DNA of 64,000 nucleotides from Trifolium pratense (Eukaryota > Streptophyta > Magnoliopsida > Fabales > Fabaceae), in NCBI RefSeq assembly GCF_020283565.1, contig NC_060059.1, positions 875,501 to 939,500 on the forward strand. Direction: 5' to 3'. Under the pieces are notes generated by a model. It searched no databases and had not been told where the DNA came from. It saw only the letters and a program-made list of their open reading frames with translations. The position numbers and the translations under genes were made by a program. Each line of letters opens with the position of its first letter. Position 1 is the first letter of the stretch. Below, one piece after another: positions 22,711 to 38,389 of this stretch.

Positions 22711-23427
22711 ATGGCTAATCTCCATTCTCTTCTAGCAATTATCATGTTACTTTTGCTAATGACTACCATAATCAAGTCTTCCACAGCTAGAACTCTAAAC
22801 AATCCAACCCCTAAATCAAATCACTACCATGGCCATCATAGAATAACATTTTTAATGAAGCATATGCTTAATGATACACAATCCAATAATAATTCAGAGA
22901 AACCTACCACTACTAAGGTCACAAATCAATTACCTTTTCCAAAACCTCTAGGATTTTTCCCTCCAAATGGAGGGATTCCAATACCACAATCAACTCAAAC
23001 ACAAACACTTGATCTTTCTACCATTGGTTTCTCTTTTCCTACTAGAGCAGCACTTCAAGAGCTGGAATTTGGATCAGTAACATCGATCGACGAGGAACTG
23101 CTAGTTGAAGGCGAACACGAAGATGAACTAAAGAGACTCGGAAAAGCACAAGGGGTGTATGTAGCTAGTGAAGAGGATGGAAGTAGCCATATGATAGCTA
23201 TTACAGTGAGTTTTGTGAAGGGTGAGTATGAAAATGGATTGAGACTTTTCGGAGTGCATAAGAGTGATGTTTTTGAGTCACATGTTGCTGTTATTGGAGG
23301 CATTGGAAAATATTATGGTGCTAATGGCTATGCTATTGTTAAGGTTGTGGATAAAGTAGGGTCTAGTAAATTAGAAGGAAAAGTTACTAGTTCTAAATTT
23401 CTTCTGTTTGATGTGTATTTCAGTTAG
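22711..23427 (+). CDS. Dirigent protein, ESB1-like (DIR-e) subfamily
   Basis: Single-exon gene of 238 residues starting at the ATG of MANLHSLL. The N-terminus is a signal peptide (LLAIIMLLLLMTTIIKSSTA), so the product is secreted to the cell wall. After a low-complexity linker with FPPNGGIPIP comes the dirigent beta-barrel: LQELEFGSVTSIDEEL, GKAQGVYVASEEDGSS, LRLFGVHKSD, VAVIGGIGKYYGANGYA. Dirigent proteins guide stereoselective phenoxy-radical coupling; ESB1-type members help place lignin in the Casparian strip. Its spacer domain is shorter than that of the second dirigent gene downstream on the same strand; the pair looks like a local family duplication. Confidence 0.9.
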   Translation: MANLHSLLAIIMLLLLMTTIIKSSTARTLNNPTPKSNHYHGHHRITFLMKHMLNDTQSNNNSEKPTTTKVTNQLPFPKPLGFFPPNGGIPIPQSTQTQTLDLSTIGFSFPTRAALQELEFGSVTSIDEELLVEGEHEDELKRLGKAQGVYVASEEDGSSHMIAITVSFVKGEYENGLRLFGVHKSDVFESHVAVIGGIGKYYGANGYAIVKVVDKVGSSKLEGKVTSSKFLLFDVYFS

Positions 23428-23725
23428 TAGAATCTAAAGTAATCCAACTGTTTAAAAATTATCAGTCAAGATTGTGTTTTCTGATTTTCTATATAGTATT
23501 GAAATTTTACTTGATATGGATTAGATTGTGTTTTCTGATATTTTCTATAGTATTGAAAAAAAAATTAGGTTCCTAAATAAAATTGGAAAATTTGGAAGAG
23601 GAAAATGTACAATTCATATGATAGCTTATGAAGAGAGAAGACAAGTTGAGTAATCAAGGAGCAATGAGAACATAACTGAATCTTAGTAAATAAAAAACAA
23701 AAAAATTCCCATATACTTGATTTTA

Positions 23726-23791
23726 TTAAAAACATTTGCTCCTTATTGAGGAACAAGACAACATAAGCTAATTTGCCTATCATCCATCAAG
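23726..23791 (+). repeat. Direct repeat, left copy
   Basis: About 66 bp starting TTAAAAACATTTGCTCCTTA and ending CATCCATCAA, repeated almost exactly at 25119-25183. Confidence 0.85.
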
Positions 23792-25090
23792 TTCACATAT
23801 CAGTGCAAGTAAATGTAGCCATGTGGTTACCAAATGCAGCTATCACATACTCATGAAATAGTGAAGAAAATTCATTTCAGGTTGAGTAATCAAGTAATGG
23901 TTCAATCATTTTTTTAAAGTTTTATCATCAAGTAACATAGACAAACCTGAATGGCTTGAGCCCTCAAATCCTTGGTCAAACAGTGGGCATAAAGCACTGA
24001 AATTCCTAAATGGCTTGATAATATTATCCATACCTTTTGGTTTCAGTCCATGCCTTTAAGTCAAGACATGTAGTCTACATAATTGGATTAGAATAATGCT
24101 AGCAAAATAGCTTTCCCTTTGGTTGAATATTAACATTTGGATTATAATTTATCATAATTTGTTAAAAGTTTGTAGAACCTTTGGATTATATTATGTGAAT
24201 TTGATGCCAATTGAAGTCTCAAACATGTGTTGGCTGAATCTTTTAATATGATGAAACTTTCCTAATGTGATGATAATTATGCATGTCTGCTAAAATGTTC
24301 ATTTTCCTGCAATATTTGAGAAGATAAAAGTGATTGTATTTTATAGGTTTGTTTTGTGAGAATTTCAATATACCCATTTAAGATAACAATGATTGTATTA
24401 CTCAATTTTGGTTCCATTTTTGCTGCTGCATCTGTATTTCAATATACCCATTTCTGATATATGTTGCTTGATGTTTTTGTTCACCATTTCATCCATGTTT
24501 TAGGAGGTTCTGCTTATTCTTGCTTTTGCGCTGAGCTATTAAAAGCATGTCCTTCTTGCCTGCTTATTTTTCCTTGCTACATTGAAGTTCTGCTATTGTG
24601 AAGGAAGATGCTTCTATTGGAAGGATGACAGGCCTCTTAGAAAAGATCAGGTATGCCAATAGGGGTTTTGCTTCAGTATTGAAGGTCTGTGCAAATGGTT
24701 TTGCTCTTGAGTTTGGTTTTGCATTTGAAGAGGACTTGCTTTTGGTTTTGTATCAGTTTTATTGTCTGGTTTGGATTGGCATCAGTTGCAGAGCCTATCA
24801 ATCTGAGTTAGTGCTTTTATGTTTGAAGGTCACTAATAATGGTTTGGAGGTCATTGTAATCATGGAGTATTCGTTGTAAGTAGGGTTATTGTGTTGAGTA
24901 TTCACATAAGTAATTATGTTTGATGTAATGTAGTTTATTATGTTTTTCAGATCGAACTCTATCTACATTAATCATCTTGATCGAACTCTAACAACAATTA
25001 TATTATTACATGTCTTTATTATATGGTTGTGTTATGTTAACAACTAATTGTCTAAGTGCTGTATTTAATCGGATAATACAATTGTCCTCG

Positions 25091-25118
25091 CCCGTGCGTT
25101 GCACGGGTTCCTAACTAG
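25091..25118 (+). mobile_element. Helitron 3' terminus
   Basis: GC-rich hairpin CCCGTGC-GTT-GCACGGG (25091-25107), then 7 bases, then CTAG followed by T. Hairpin plus CTRR abutting T is the diagnostic Helitron 3' end. The 5' TC end could not be located, so the element length is unknown. Confidence 0.7.
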
Positions 25119-25183
25119 TTAAAAACATTTGCTCCTTATTGAGGAACAAGACAACATAAGCTCATTTGCCTATCATCCATCAA
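25119..25183 (+). repeat. Direct repeat, right copy
   Basis: Begins at the first base after the Helitron CTAG terminus and matches the left copy with about one mismatch (AAGCTCATTTG versus AAGCTAATTTG). Confidence 0.85.
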
Positions 25184-25957
25184 AATAACTCTTTTTAATG
25201 ACAAATGTTTAGAGTGTTATGTTAGAAGTTGGAGATCAAATGTTCTCCCTCCTTATCACTACATTTTTTAACTATGTCACTCAAACATCAAACTAACATT
25301 ATATCTATATTAGGTCAAAACCACTTGAATGGTCCTGTAAATATAAGCTCGGATGGTAAAAGACTGGAGAAATATTTGATATGTTGGAATGTAGGTTCCA
25401 GCCAACAATACCCCTCTTCGATGCACTTAGTGTGTGTGAGTTTCACCACCAGTCAAACTCTTTCAAATAAAAATAATATCACTTGGATGGGGATTGAGAA
25501 CAACTAAAATAACATTTGGTTAATTATCTAACATATTAAGAAAGAAAAAATAGCTTTACTGAATTATGGTTTTGTCAACAGTCAGCATTGGAAACCAAGT
25601 TACTGTCAATCTGGCAACTCCTTTTGGTCATCCAAGAAAAGTAAATGCAAAGCCACATATCACTTCCACATAATCAAAGTAATGTTTGAATCCAAAATGG
25701 TGACACTAATTGGAGAGTTGTTTTAACCAAAACACAATACAACTTATGGAAAGATCATCAACCACTCCATATTATGGTATTAGCTCTACTTGTGGAATTG
25801 AAGATTAGAGTCAGAGATCCCCTCTCCACCAAAACCATACTCAACAATATTTTGAGTATATAGACACAACAAAAAATCTGCTTCATCAACAATGAAATAA
25901 ATCTTACTTCTAAAACATACAAGCTCACTGCAACATAGGTTTATTTTTCTGTGTAAA

Positions 25958-26983
25958 ATGGCTAATGTTTTCATATTGAATCCTAGCGCTATGAAAGACA
26001 CCATCTACCTCTTCTTCCTGATCCTAACTACCACCTTCTTGATGTCCAACTCTGCAAGAATCTTAGATGAAATGGATTCACAAGAACCACAAGTCATTAA
26101 CAATCTACCGCTACCGTTAGTATCCAATCCTTCACTCACAACAACAATTCCCAATACCATGCCACAAACAGGCCCTGACACCAGTAATGAAGAAGCAAAT
26201 GCCGACCCACCTGTAGCAGAAGTGGAAGCCCCTGCAGTAGATAATGTCTCAGTCTCACAGCAGCCACAACCGGTGGCAAAGCAACCATCACTATCATTCT
26301 TCATGCATGATATACTTGGTGGGTCACACCCATCATCAAGAGTGGTAACAGGAATAGTAGCAAATAGTGATGTCACAGGTTTAGCATTCTCCAAACAAAA
26401 CAACAACATCTTCCCAATCACAGGAGGAATCCCTTTAGTCAACCCCAAACTAAATGGCATCATCACAAACAACAACTTACCACTGCTAGTAGGCCTTGGT
26501 GGCGGTCAGTCCTCCACTGTGTTCCAAAATCGGGGAACCAACAATGTTGTCACAGGTGGCAACAACCAGCCATTTGTTTCTGCGGGGAACCTTCCAGGAG
26601 GTTTTACAGTTCAAAAGCTCATGTTTGGTTCTGTGACGGTGATCGATGACCAGTTGACTGAAGGGCACGAGTTGGGTTCGAGTGTGGTTGGAAGAGTACA
26701 AGGGTTCTATACGGCCAGCTCGTTGGATGGTACTAGCCAAAGTGTTGTGATGACGATGTTGCTTAATGGAGGTAATGACCATGATGGGGTGGATGACAGT
26801 ATAAGCTTGTTCGGCGTTCATAGGACAGCATCGCCAAAATCTGTGGTTGCAGTGATTGGTGGGACTGGTAAGTTTGAGAATGCAAGGGGATATGCTGCAC
26901 TTGAGACACTACTGAAGGAAGACCAGCATACCACAGATGGAGTCGACACCATCCTCCATTTCAACCTCTACCTTACTCATTGA
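25958..26983 (+). CDS. Dirigent protein, ESB1-like (DIR-e), long form
   Basis: Single-exon, 341 residues from the first ATG. A second in-frame ATG at 25991 directly precedes the hydrophobic segment KDTIYLFFLILTTTFL and is an equally good start (330 residues). After the signal peptide come an Asn/Pro/Thr-rich linker, the SFFMHDILGGSHPSSR box and GITNNN/GGIPLVNP segment characteristic of ESB1-type dirigents, then the barrel: FGSVTVIDDQLTEG, GRVQGFYTASSLDGTS, SLFGVHRTASPKSVVAVIGGTGKFENARGYA. Secreted, apoplastic; family role is lignin/lignan coupling and, for ESB1, Casparian-strip assembly. Same strand and family as the gene 2.5 kb upstream. Confidence 0.9.
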   Translation: MANVFILNPSAMKDTIYLFFLILTTTFLMSNSARILDEMDSQEPQVINNLPLPLVSNPSLTTTIPNTMPQTGPDTSNEEANADPPVAEVEAPAVDNVSVSQQPQPVAKQPSLSFFMHDILGGSHPSSRVVTGIVANSDVTGLAFSKQNNNIFPITGGIPLVNPKLNGIITNNNLPLLVGLGGGQSSTVFQNRGTNNVVTGGNNQPFVSAGNLPGGFTVQKLMFGSVTVIDDQLTEGHELGSSVVGRVQGFYTASSLDGTSQSVVMTMLLNGGNDHDGVDDSISLFGVHRTASPKSVVAVIGGTGKFENARGYAALETLLKEDQHTTDGVDTILHFNLYLTH

Positions 26984-26989
26984 TATCTA

Positions 26990-27490
26990 CTTTCACCCTC
27001 ATTAGTTTTCATGACATTTTGCATTTGAGGTTCTGAATTCAGTGCGCCCAGTGTCCCTGATGGATAAAAATGAGTTGTAATATTTTCACACCCTTATTTC
27101 CTCCAACACTTTTTTAGCATTTTGTTTTTCTTTTCATGTCCACTTTTCACTATGAATATATACTTGGATGAGTGTACATCCACACTATCTAAGATTTTTC
27201 ATCCTATTTACACCCTTTATTATATTTTTTAGCATGTGTAAATCCATTTCACAAAAAGAAAGCATGTGAAAAGGCCATTGGATATTTAGTATAATTGCAT
27301 GATCACATACACCGTAAAATAGTAGAGACAGTGAAACTGAACCTCCATTAAACGGAGTATTAGAAATGGAAAACAATTTTCACTATTCATATAGTAAGCA
27401 GGTCCATTATTCTATATCGTATACAGACAAACTCATTCAATATGCACCATCCGAAAGAATAAAGGATTAAGGACATTGTAAGGACATTCT
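26990..27490. other. Intergenic between convergent genes
   Basis: 3' UTRs of the dirigent gene and of the CobW gene. Nothing else recognised. Confidence 0.5.
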
Positions 27491-27496
27491 TAGAAA

Positions 27497-30400
27497 TCAC
27501 AGTAAACAGGCCTTGAACCCCTTTTCCAAATCCTTAGAATCCAAGTTCTTCCCTATGAAAACAATTTTGTTTGTCCTTGGTTCATCTGGTCCCCACAACC
27601 TTTCTGGCGAACCTTGAAATATGTCATGAACTCCCTGTTACAGAAAAAGCTATGCTTAACTCGGCGAAACTTGAACATGGTGAATAATAACAGTGAAAGT
27701 AAGTCGGGTGTGGGCAACTGGGGATGATGAGAAGAGGTGGAGAGAATAGAATATAGCTGCTTGATTGAAAGCAGAAAAATAAATAGCATAAAAGTGAATT
27801 TAAAATCACCTGAAAGACAAATCTCTCATCCATTCCTTGAACAGATAGAAGACCTTTCATCCTATAAATGTCTTCACTATGTTCCATCAATAAGGTACCA
27901 AGCCACATGTTAGCCTGAAGAAAAGATATGTTAGTTAGCCTTCCGGTGGATAAATACGAGAAACTGCTTTATACATGTACATTAACATCTAAATTAAGAC
28001 ATTCCTCCCCAAACATCCAAATGGAAAGGAGAAATTAATGAACTTGGTTTTATGCAGACAAATTGCAAGTACTAACCTTCTCAAGGTCTAAGTTTCCCTC
28101 ACAAACTATGCTGACGGATGAAACACCAGGATCGTGACTATGATCATGAGAGTGGTGATCTGCATATAAAACAAAAAATTGTCCTTACTTCATAGCAAAA
28201 CTACAGTAAAATTAAGAATATTCTATAAGCTATATCCTTATGCTTTGTCCTTATGAAAGTATTGATTTGGGAAGCAAATAGGAAAAATTGATGGCCAATG
28301 TCCAAATAATAAAATTAGATGACACAATGATATAGATTTCTAGGCATCCAAATAAAATGCATAATTAAGCAAGTCAAACTTAATTGACAAATCTCATAGA
28401 AAATAGGCACCACTGCAACCTGGAGTCCTGGACAGTGTTACAAACAACATGCCACAAATACAACACACAAAACAAATTTATAGGTACCATGTTTGTGGTC
28501 ATGTGAATCCTCATGGTGATGGTGGTGATGATCATGATCATGGTGTTCGTGGTCGTGGCCGTGGTCGTGCTCATGGTCATGGCTATGGGCATGATCTTCT
28601 TCTTTTGATCCTTCATCATTAACGGCGCTCTCAATCCTTAAAAAGATCAAGAAGACATGCACAAATCATATATTCAGGTTTGGACAGGGAAAACATAACA
28701 AGATATTAACTGAAGAAGAAATATCTAAATATCCACTTAAGGTTGTGACTTTTTTTTTTAACGGCAAATATTATTAACCAGCTCACGGCACAAGACGAAC
28801 AAAGACCGGTAAAAAAGGAGTTACATGACATTTAAGATTATGACTTACATGGCAACAAAGCAAGGCACTTGACAAAGGCAGAAAAATGTGAGTACTACTT
28901 ACATCATCATTAGATAAAAACTAAACACTTAGATAGAAGAGTGAGTTGTAAAATTTAAAAAAACAGCTAAGAGAAAGACACCAAAAGTTCTTAAAAGGTA
29001 TTTGGTAGGAAATGAGAATGATTTCAGTGTATGGTCAACAAAAAAATGAAAATAACTCAAGTATATGTACGGGCTCGCAGGATCGACATGATTAAAACAA
29101 AACTCATAGTGCCTACATTAATAATTTCCTTTTTCTAAAACAATTGAAAAATAAGAAACAAGAACAAAAATGTACCTCTCCAAATCAAAGCCACCAATGC
29201 CAAGAACATAATCCAAGTTCACCTTTCCATACTCTGTCCGCTTTAAATTGGCCAAGCTATTTATTTTCTGAAATATATAATGCAATAGCATTAGCCATGC
29301 GTTTTTAGAACTATGAATTAAAATTAAGAAAAGAACTAAACGCTTAGATACAGTAAAAAGAGAAAGACACTAACCCTGATTCGCTGGACCAAAGAAGTGA
29401 TGTCTGATTCACCAACAAGGTCAGTCTGGTGCAAGATAGACAAGAGTGTTATTAGAACTACTTGTATCTACGTCTAGGTTAGAGAAGATTCTCAGTTAAA
29501 ATAAGGTTATGGCTATTCCTTGCAGAAAAATCTGTAAAAGCTTATAGATGTCATGGAGAAGTTAATTAAGATATTTTGAGATGCAGAAACTGATTTCATC
29601 TCATATGAGAAGCTGTTTTCAAAACAAAAAAAAAAATCATAAGTATTGTAGGATTCTTTTAACATTTCTTTTCCATGAGTGTTTCTTGAGAATTTTATCC
29701 AGAGTTTCATAGAATGAGAATCTATATCTTGCACAAAGAAGAAAGTATTCATTTCATTCCATAACGCCCATAGTTCAGTTCAAGAACAATTTAGAATTAA
29801 ATGCGTAGAAGGATCAGACCGACCAAACTGCATTATAGTGTAACCAATAGCGCCCTATACTAGCAGCAAATTAGATCAGTTTAGTATAGTGGCCACAGTG
29901 GAAGCTATAGCGGCCGAAACAATAGTAGTCGTGGTGAGATGATGCTGCATCTCATAATGAGATGGAACATTCCAAAAAAGCCCTTACTATTTAAATGTCT
30001 GGGCTTTGTGGTTAGGTATTATAAAAATTGTAGAATTGAAAAATACCAAAACAGTGTTGGGGTTTTCTCTCACTCTATCTCACTCCTACTGTCCTTTTAC
30101 CCCCTCCCTGTGTCAGTCATAGCTAATTGTTGAGTTTTTATGTATGTATAAATATTAAATGTATAAAAGTTTCGAATAATAACCATCCTGCTGCCCAGCT
30201 ATATGGCGATTTGGGGTCGGTCCCTACACTCCTCTGTCTAGGATAGATAACACTACTCCAATATAAGTTGATTATATATTAATTAATTGGTTAGTTAGTT
30301 AGTTAGTTAATAAAAGATAATACATAGGCTACTTTATCAATAATCCAAGTTTTTCTATAAACCAAACTAAAAGTCATTCTTAAATAAAAATAAATTAGTC

Positions 30401-31972
30401 ATTATCTTATTTCAAAAGCTGTTTTTAAAAACCTCACAAATCTTGCAAGATTCTTTTAATACTTTGTTTTCCATAAGTGCTTTAGTGTTGTCAATTGTGG
30501 ATTGCGGAAAATAGAAGTTTGTTAAAATTCCGCTATGCAACACTGTTATAGCAGCTATGTCACAATATTTTGTGCTAAATAGTGCATGGCAGAACAGTAG
30601 CGATATGTTCAAATTCCGTTATGCAATAGCGCTACAACATCGGTGATATAGCAGCTAGTAAACAACATTGAAGTGCTTTGTGAGAAGATTATCCAAACGG
30701 CACAAAGAAAGTATTAATTTCATTCCATAACCCGGTATAGAATTTTTAGAGTGATTCTGAATTCGATATATGGAAGGATATATAACCATACTGTACTTTA
30801 TATTATTTAGCTATCTATCTATTTACTAAATCTAAATTAACAATGTGCTATTTTCTCAACAATCCATGTTTTTCATCAACGAAAAACTAAATGCAATTCT
30901 GCAATACATATAAATTAGCCAACAATACCTTATTTACAATAATTCGATCAGCATATGCAATCTGTTCCACTGCCTCATTTACCACACCTTTTGGCTTGAC
31001 CTCATCAAGATGAAGACCAGCATGTTTGGCATCTACCAAAGTGACAACACCATCCAACTTGACTTCATTGAAAATATTATCCTCAGCATAAAAGGTCTGA
31101 ATTATCGGCGCCGGATTCGCCAAACCTATAGAAATACAAAAATGAATCAAATCACATCAATATACTAAAACCCTAATAAGCAGTTCCATTTCACAACTAT
31201 CATCTACAATTTTTTATGATAAAAGTTGCTTAGTTACTTACCAGTAGTCTCTATAACAATATGATCAAATTTCCCTTTCTTGGAAGTAACTAATTCATTA
31301 ATCATTCTAACAAGATCACCCCTCACAGTACAACAAAGGCATCCATTATTCAACAACATAATATCTTCAGCACCAGCCGTTTTCGCCGCGACTAAAGAAC
31401 CATCGATATCAATTTCACCAAACTACAATAATGCATAAATCAAAACATTAACACACAAATAATCATAATCATATACATATTCAAATCCAGTACGCCACAT
31501 ACCTCATTCTCAATAACCGCAATTCGTTTTCCATGCTCCGCAGTCAGAATATGGTTTAGCAGCGTTGTCTGTTCAATTTGAAGTCAAAATTAGTCATACA
31601 CCGTAATTATTCAATTGAAATTGATAAGAAAATGAGAGAAGATAACAATACCTTGCCGGAACCGAGAAAACCGGTGATGATAGTTGCGGGAATGCGGTTA
31701 TCCGGTGGAATAACGGTGGTAACGTCGGAGTCATCATCGGTTTGAGTAGGAGAAGAGGTGGATGTTGCTGCAACTGTGAAGTGGCGAGTGAGTTTGTTAC
31801 GGTTGTTATTGTTGTTGCGGCAGAAGATTCTAGAAAGTGAAGATGAATTTAACGGTTGGAAATGAATAGTTCTAATTGTTCTTGTGTTGGTAGAAAGAAG
31901 AGTGGTGAAGGGTTTGGGTTTGCGATAAGCAACACAGATTAAGCTTGATGCTAACTCAGTGAAACACGCCAT
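27497..31972 (-). CDS. CobW/ZNG-type GTPase metallochaperone, plastid-targeted
   Basis: Ten minus-strand exons: 31972-31652, 31568-31503, 31422-31242, 31125-30929, 29425-29375, 29267-29176, 28636-28488, 28159-28077, 27914-27810 and 27634-27497; phases close to 460 residues. The Ser/Arg/Asn-rich N-terminus (about 75 residues) looks like a chloroplast transit peptide. Then Walker A GFLGSGKTT (split by intron 1), IENEFGEIDID, the metal-binding NGCLCCT (CxCC), IETTGLANPAP, VTLVDAKH, and NKTDL as the guanine-specificity motif. A long His/Asp/Glu-rich segment (about 28470-28600) precedes the CobW C-terminal domain (MKGLLSVQGMDERFVFQGVHD). The family passes zinc or other metals to client enzymes using GTP. 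Introns hold several small insertions. Substrate metal is unknown. Confidence 0.92.
28751..28831 (-). mobile_element. Very short LINE 3' fragment
   Basis: T run then AACGGCAAATATTATTAACC, about 80 bp, in an intron of the CobW gene. It is flanked by a 14-bp imperfect duplication, TTAAGGTTGTGACT / TTAAGATTATGACT (28737-28750 and 28832-28845). Read as a heavily 5'-truncated LINE on the minus strand. Confidence 0.55.
29617..30790. repeat. Diverged direct duplication inside a CobW intron
   Basis: The segment 29617-29830 (AAGCTGTTTTCAAAAC ... GGATTCTTTTAACA ... GCACAAAGAAGAAAGTATTC) recurs, with many changes, at 30414-30790 (AAGCTGTTTTTAAAAACC ... AGATTCTTTTAATA ... GCACAAAGAAAGTATT). The second copy is split by the hAT-like MITE. 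Confidence 0.65.
30485..30672. mobile_element. hAT-like MITE
   Basis: 188 bp beginning GTGTTGTCAATTGTGG and ending AACAACATTGAA, flanked by 8-bp near-perfect duplications GTGCTTTA / GTGCTTTG, the hAT target length. A diverged copy of the flanking DNA without the insertion (about 29680-29700) supports the boundaries. It lies in an intron of the CobW gene. Confidence 0.6.
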
Positions 31973-31989
31973 GGTGAAGAGAAGGATTG

Positions 31990-33950
31990 ATTGTAGGGAC
32001 CCGAGGTTTGTTTCAAGTAGCTACTCCAAAACTATACGGTCACTAACCACAATTTTTTTTTCCTTTCATTTTTTTGATGTGTATATTGGATTGGATTTTT
32101 TGCTTTTGTATTGGGCTTCTCAAATGCGTTAGGTCCAGCAATGTGAATTTTTCTCTTCCCACCCCCTGGGCTGTTACATTTTTCTTAATCATAATCAAGA
32201 GATTATGATTCAGGCTTCTCAAAACTTGTTCCAAGTCCAACAATTTATTGTAGGGGAATTCTAACAAGTTGTGTCCTTAATAAGCAACTTAATAGTATGT
32301 GTAATATTTCTCTTTAAAATTGTGTATTTAACTTTTCAAAAATTAAATAGTTATATTTTTCATGCAATAATTCAACTTTTAAATTTTTAACATGTTCATG
32401 GAACACTCTAATAAGACACTTTTTGAAAAATTAATGAGTTATGTTTGTCGTTAAAAAAATAAAATAAGTAGTATCGTTACAATAAAGATTTTTGCAACAT
32501 TAATTAATTAAATATTGATCAGATACATCAATTAGTAGAATAGATTTTCACGGCCAACTACAATACAAATTTCCTATTAGTTTCTCCACTTATCTTTGAG
32601 ATTTGTATTACTATGTCATGCAGTTATTGTTTCTAATTGTCCGATCTGAAACCAACGTTCAGTTATAAGCCAATTATTTATAGTTAATTTTATTATTTTT
32701 TCCTATCATTTTTATAAGAGACAATTGACTTTTTTAATTCATTTAATAATTGATATATTTTGATTATAATATTAATCAGATATATCAATTAGTATAAAAA
32801 AAAAGGTGTGGTTTTTGTTTTGACAGACAATGATGATCCTATCTTTTTATTTTTTTTACAAAATGATCGTATCTTTCTTAATTCAATGCATAGTTGCATA
32901 TCCTTCCTGACGGGTAGTTAGTAGTAGTTTTTAGGTACAGTACTAGTACTAAAGAAGAAATGTGCACTATTTATTGTGTCGTAATCTGACTCTGACCTGA
33001 TGTTGACGCAAATATAATGCGATTTAAAGTGTGTCTCCAAACCAAAAAAGAAATGAGTAGAACACTCGTGACTGTACGTGCCCGCTCCATATGCAAAAGA
33101 TGAAAATAAATATGAAATGATCTTTTTAAAAATGAACTTGGACACTATTGTAGGTTGTAGACAAATGAAGCAATGCACCAAAAAAAGACACATGAAGCAG
33201 GTTAAGATTCCGCGGGACCAACGGGAAATATAAACAACAAATACTACCCAACACACGTTTTTACCATTCATAATACTTCCTCTAGTCCAAATTACCGGAA
33301 GAAATTTTTTATTTTTTAGGTATTAATGCATATAAATTATAATATAGTCTAAATACATTAGTTTTTTAATGAACTTAAAAAGTGATCTAAACATATCAGA
33401 AAAATTCAAATCCGACAATCCAAATTAATTCAAACCGAAAAAAAACCGATTTTATGATTTGGATAAAAAACTAAACCGAACCAATTGAAAATCAATGTGG
33501 TGTGGTTTGATTCTCGATTTCAGTTTTAAGAACCAATAAACAAACCGAACGAAATCAATATATATTATTAAGTTAATAATTTTTTAGGTAGCCCACATCT
33601 ATTAAAAAATAAACTTATAAAAGAATAATAAAAGTCAATATATTTTTTAATTTATTTTAGTTAAATTACAATGAAGATTGAAGAGTACAAAATTTACGAT
33701 GTGATTAAAATTAATAAAAATAAATAATTTGGTAGTAATCGATTTTAAATCATAGAAATTAGATTTATTTACTCTCTATCCTTAAGTATAAGAAAATTTT
33801 ATTTTTTAGATTTATTAAATAACTGATCAATTTGGATAATATTATAGACCAGATTCATCAATTATTCAATAAATTAAAAAATAACTTTTAATTATAATTA
33901 AGGATGCAGAACTTTTTTTTGTTTGAAACAAGGTTGAGGAAACAAACATT
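31990..33950. other. Intergenic, AT-rich
   Basis: Between the divergent CobW and DHAR genes. Only short frames without domains. Contains one MITE-like palindrome (33772-33912) and, near 33290, a fragment resembling one end of a similar element. Confidence 0.5.
33772..33912. mobile_element. Stowaway-like MITE (degenerate)
   Basis: The left half CTCTATCCTTAAGTATAAG and the reverse complement of the right half (CTGCATCCTTAATTATAA) pair for about 60 bases with mismatches, making an almost fully palindromic 140-bp element. TSD not clear. Confidence 0.5.
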
Positions 33951-33956
33951 CTGGCA

Positions 33957-33966
33957 TTATAAAAAC
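33957..33966 (+). promoter_or_regulatory. Putative TATA box of the DHAR gene
   Basis: TTATAAAAAC about 100 bases before the start codon, at a normal distance for a short CT-rich leader. Confidence 0.5.
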
Positions 33967-34066
33967 ACAGTCCGGCAGATCATACCACATTCATTCATTC
34001 GGTGATTATTCACGTTTCTCTCTTCTCTTCTGTTGGCATTTCTTTCTTACATTCATTTCATCGCAA

Positions 34067-37943
<3,877 letters not shown>

Positions 37944-38389
37944 AGTAGCTCAAAATTATGAGTTTAATGAACACCAGCCATGCACTGTTATCGAACATTA
38001 TTAAGAAATAAGAATAGGATTGTGTGTGACTTGTCATTTGAAGGATTGAAATTTGAATTCTGTTGATCTCGTCTATAATAAATAAGTAGTTTGTTCGTGT
38101 GTGTTTTGTTTATCCATTAGCTGGCTGAAATGTCTTTAAAATGTGAAATTTTGAGTGTTACAACTGTTTCCGAAACACAAGGGTTTCTGAATGATTTCCC
38201 AATCACGTCAAACTTTTGACTACCGAGTAATTTCGTCTTGTTAACGGCAATTCATTGGTAACATAGAGAACCGATCGTACAAAAATAGATTCCCCTAGTA
38301 TCTTATTATTACTGTACCGTCCAAAAAAAAGCTGAAAAAAAAGCTGAAAACACAATTCCCCCCTCCCCCCCCCAACAAATTAAACCATC

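Larger units (their letters stand above)
23430..25950. other. Spacer between two dirigent genes; Helitron 3' end, direct repeat
   Basis: No recognised gene. A 93-codon open frame around 24598-24879 begins with GTG and has no known domain. The stretch contains a 66-bp direct repeat (23726 and 25119) and a Helitron-type 3' terminus (25091-25118). Confidence 0.5.

Noticed and set aside
24598..24879. 93-codon ORF between the dirigent genes
   Set aside because: Starts at GTG, has no recognisable domain and lies in probable Helitron DNA.
32918..33271. 117-codon minus-strand ORF
   Set aside because: Hydrophobic but with no family resemblance and no promoter or splice context.
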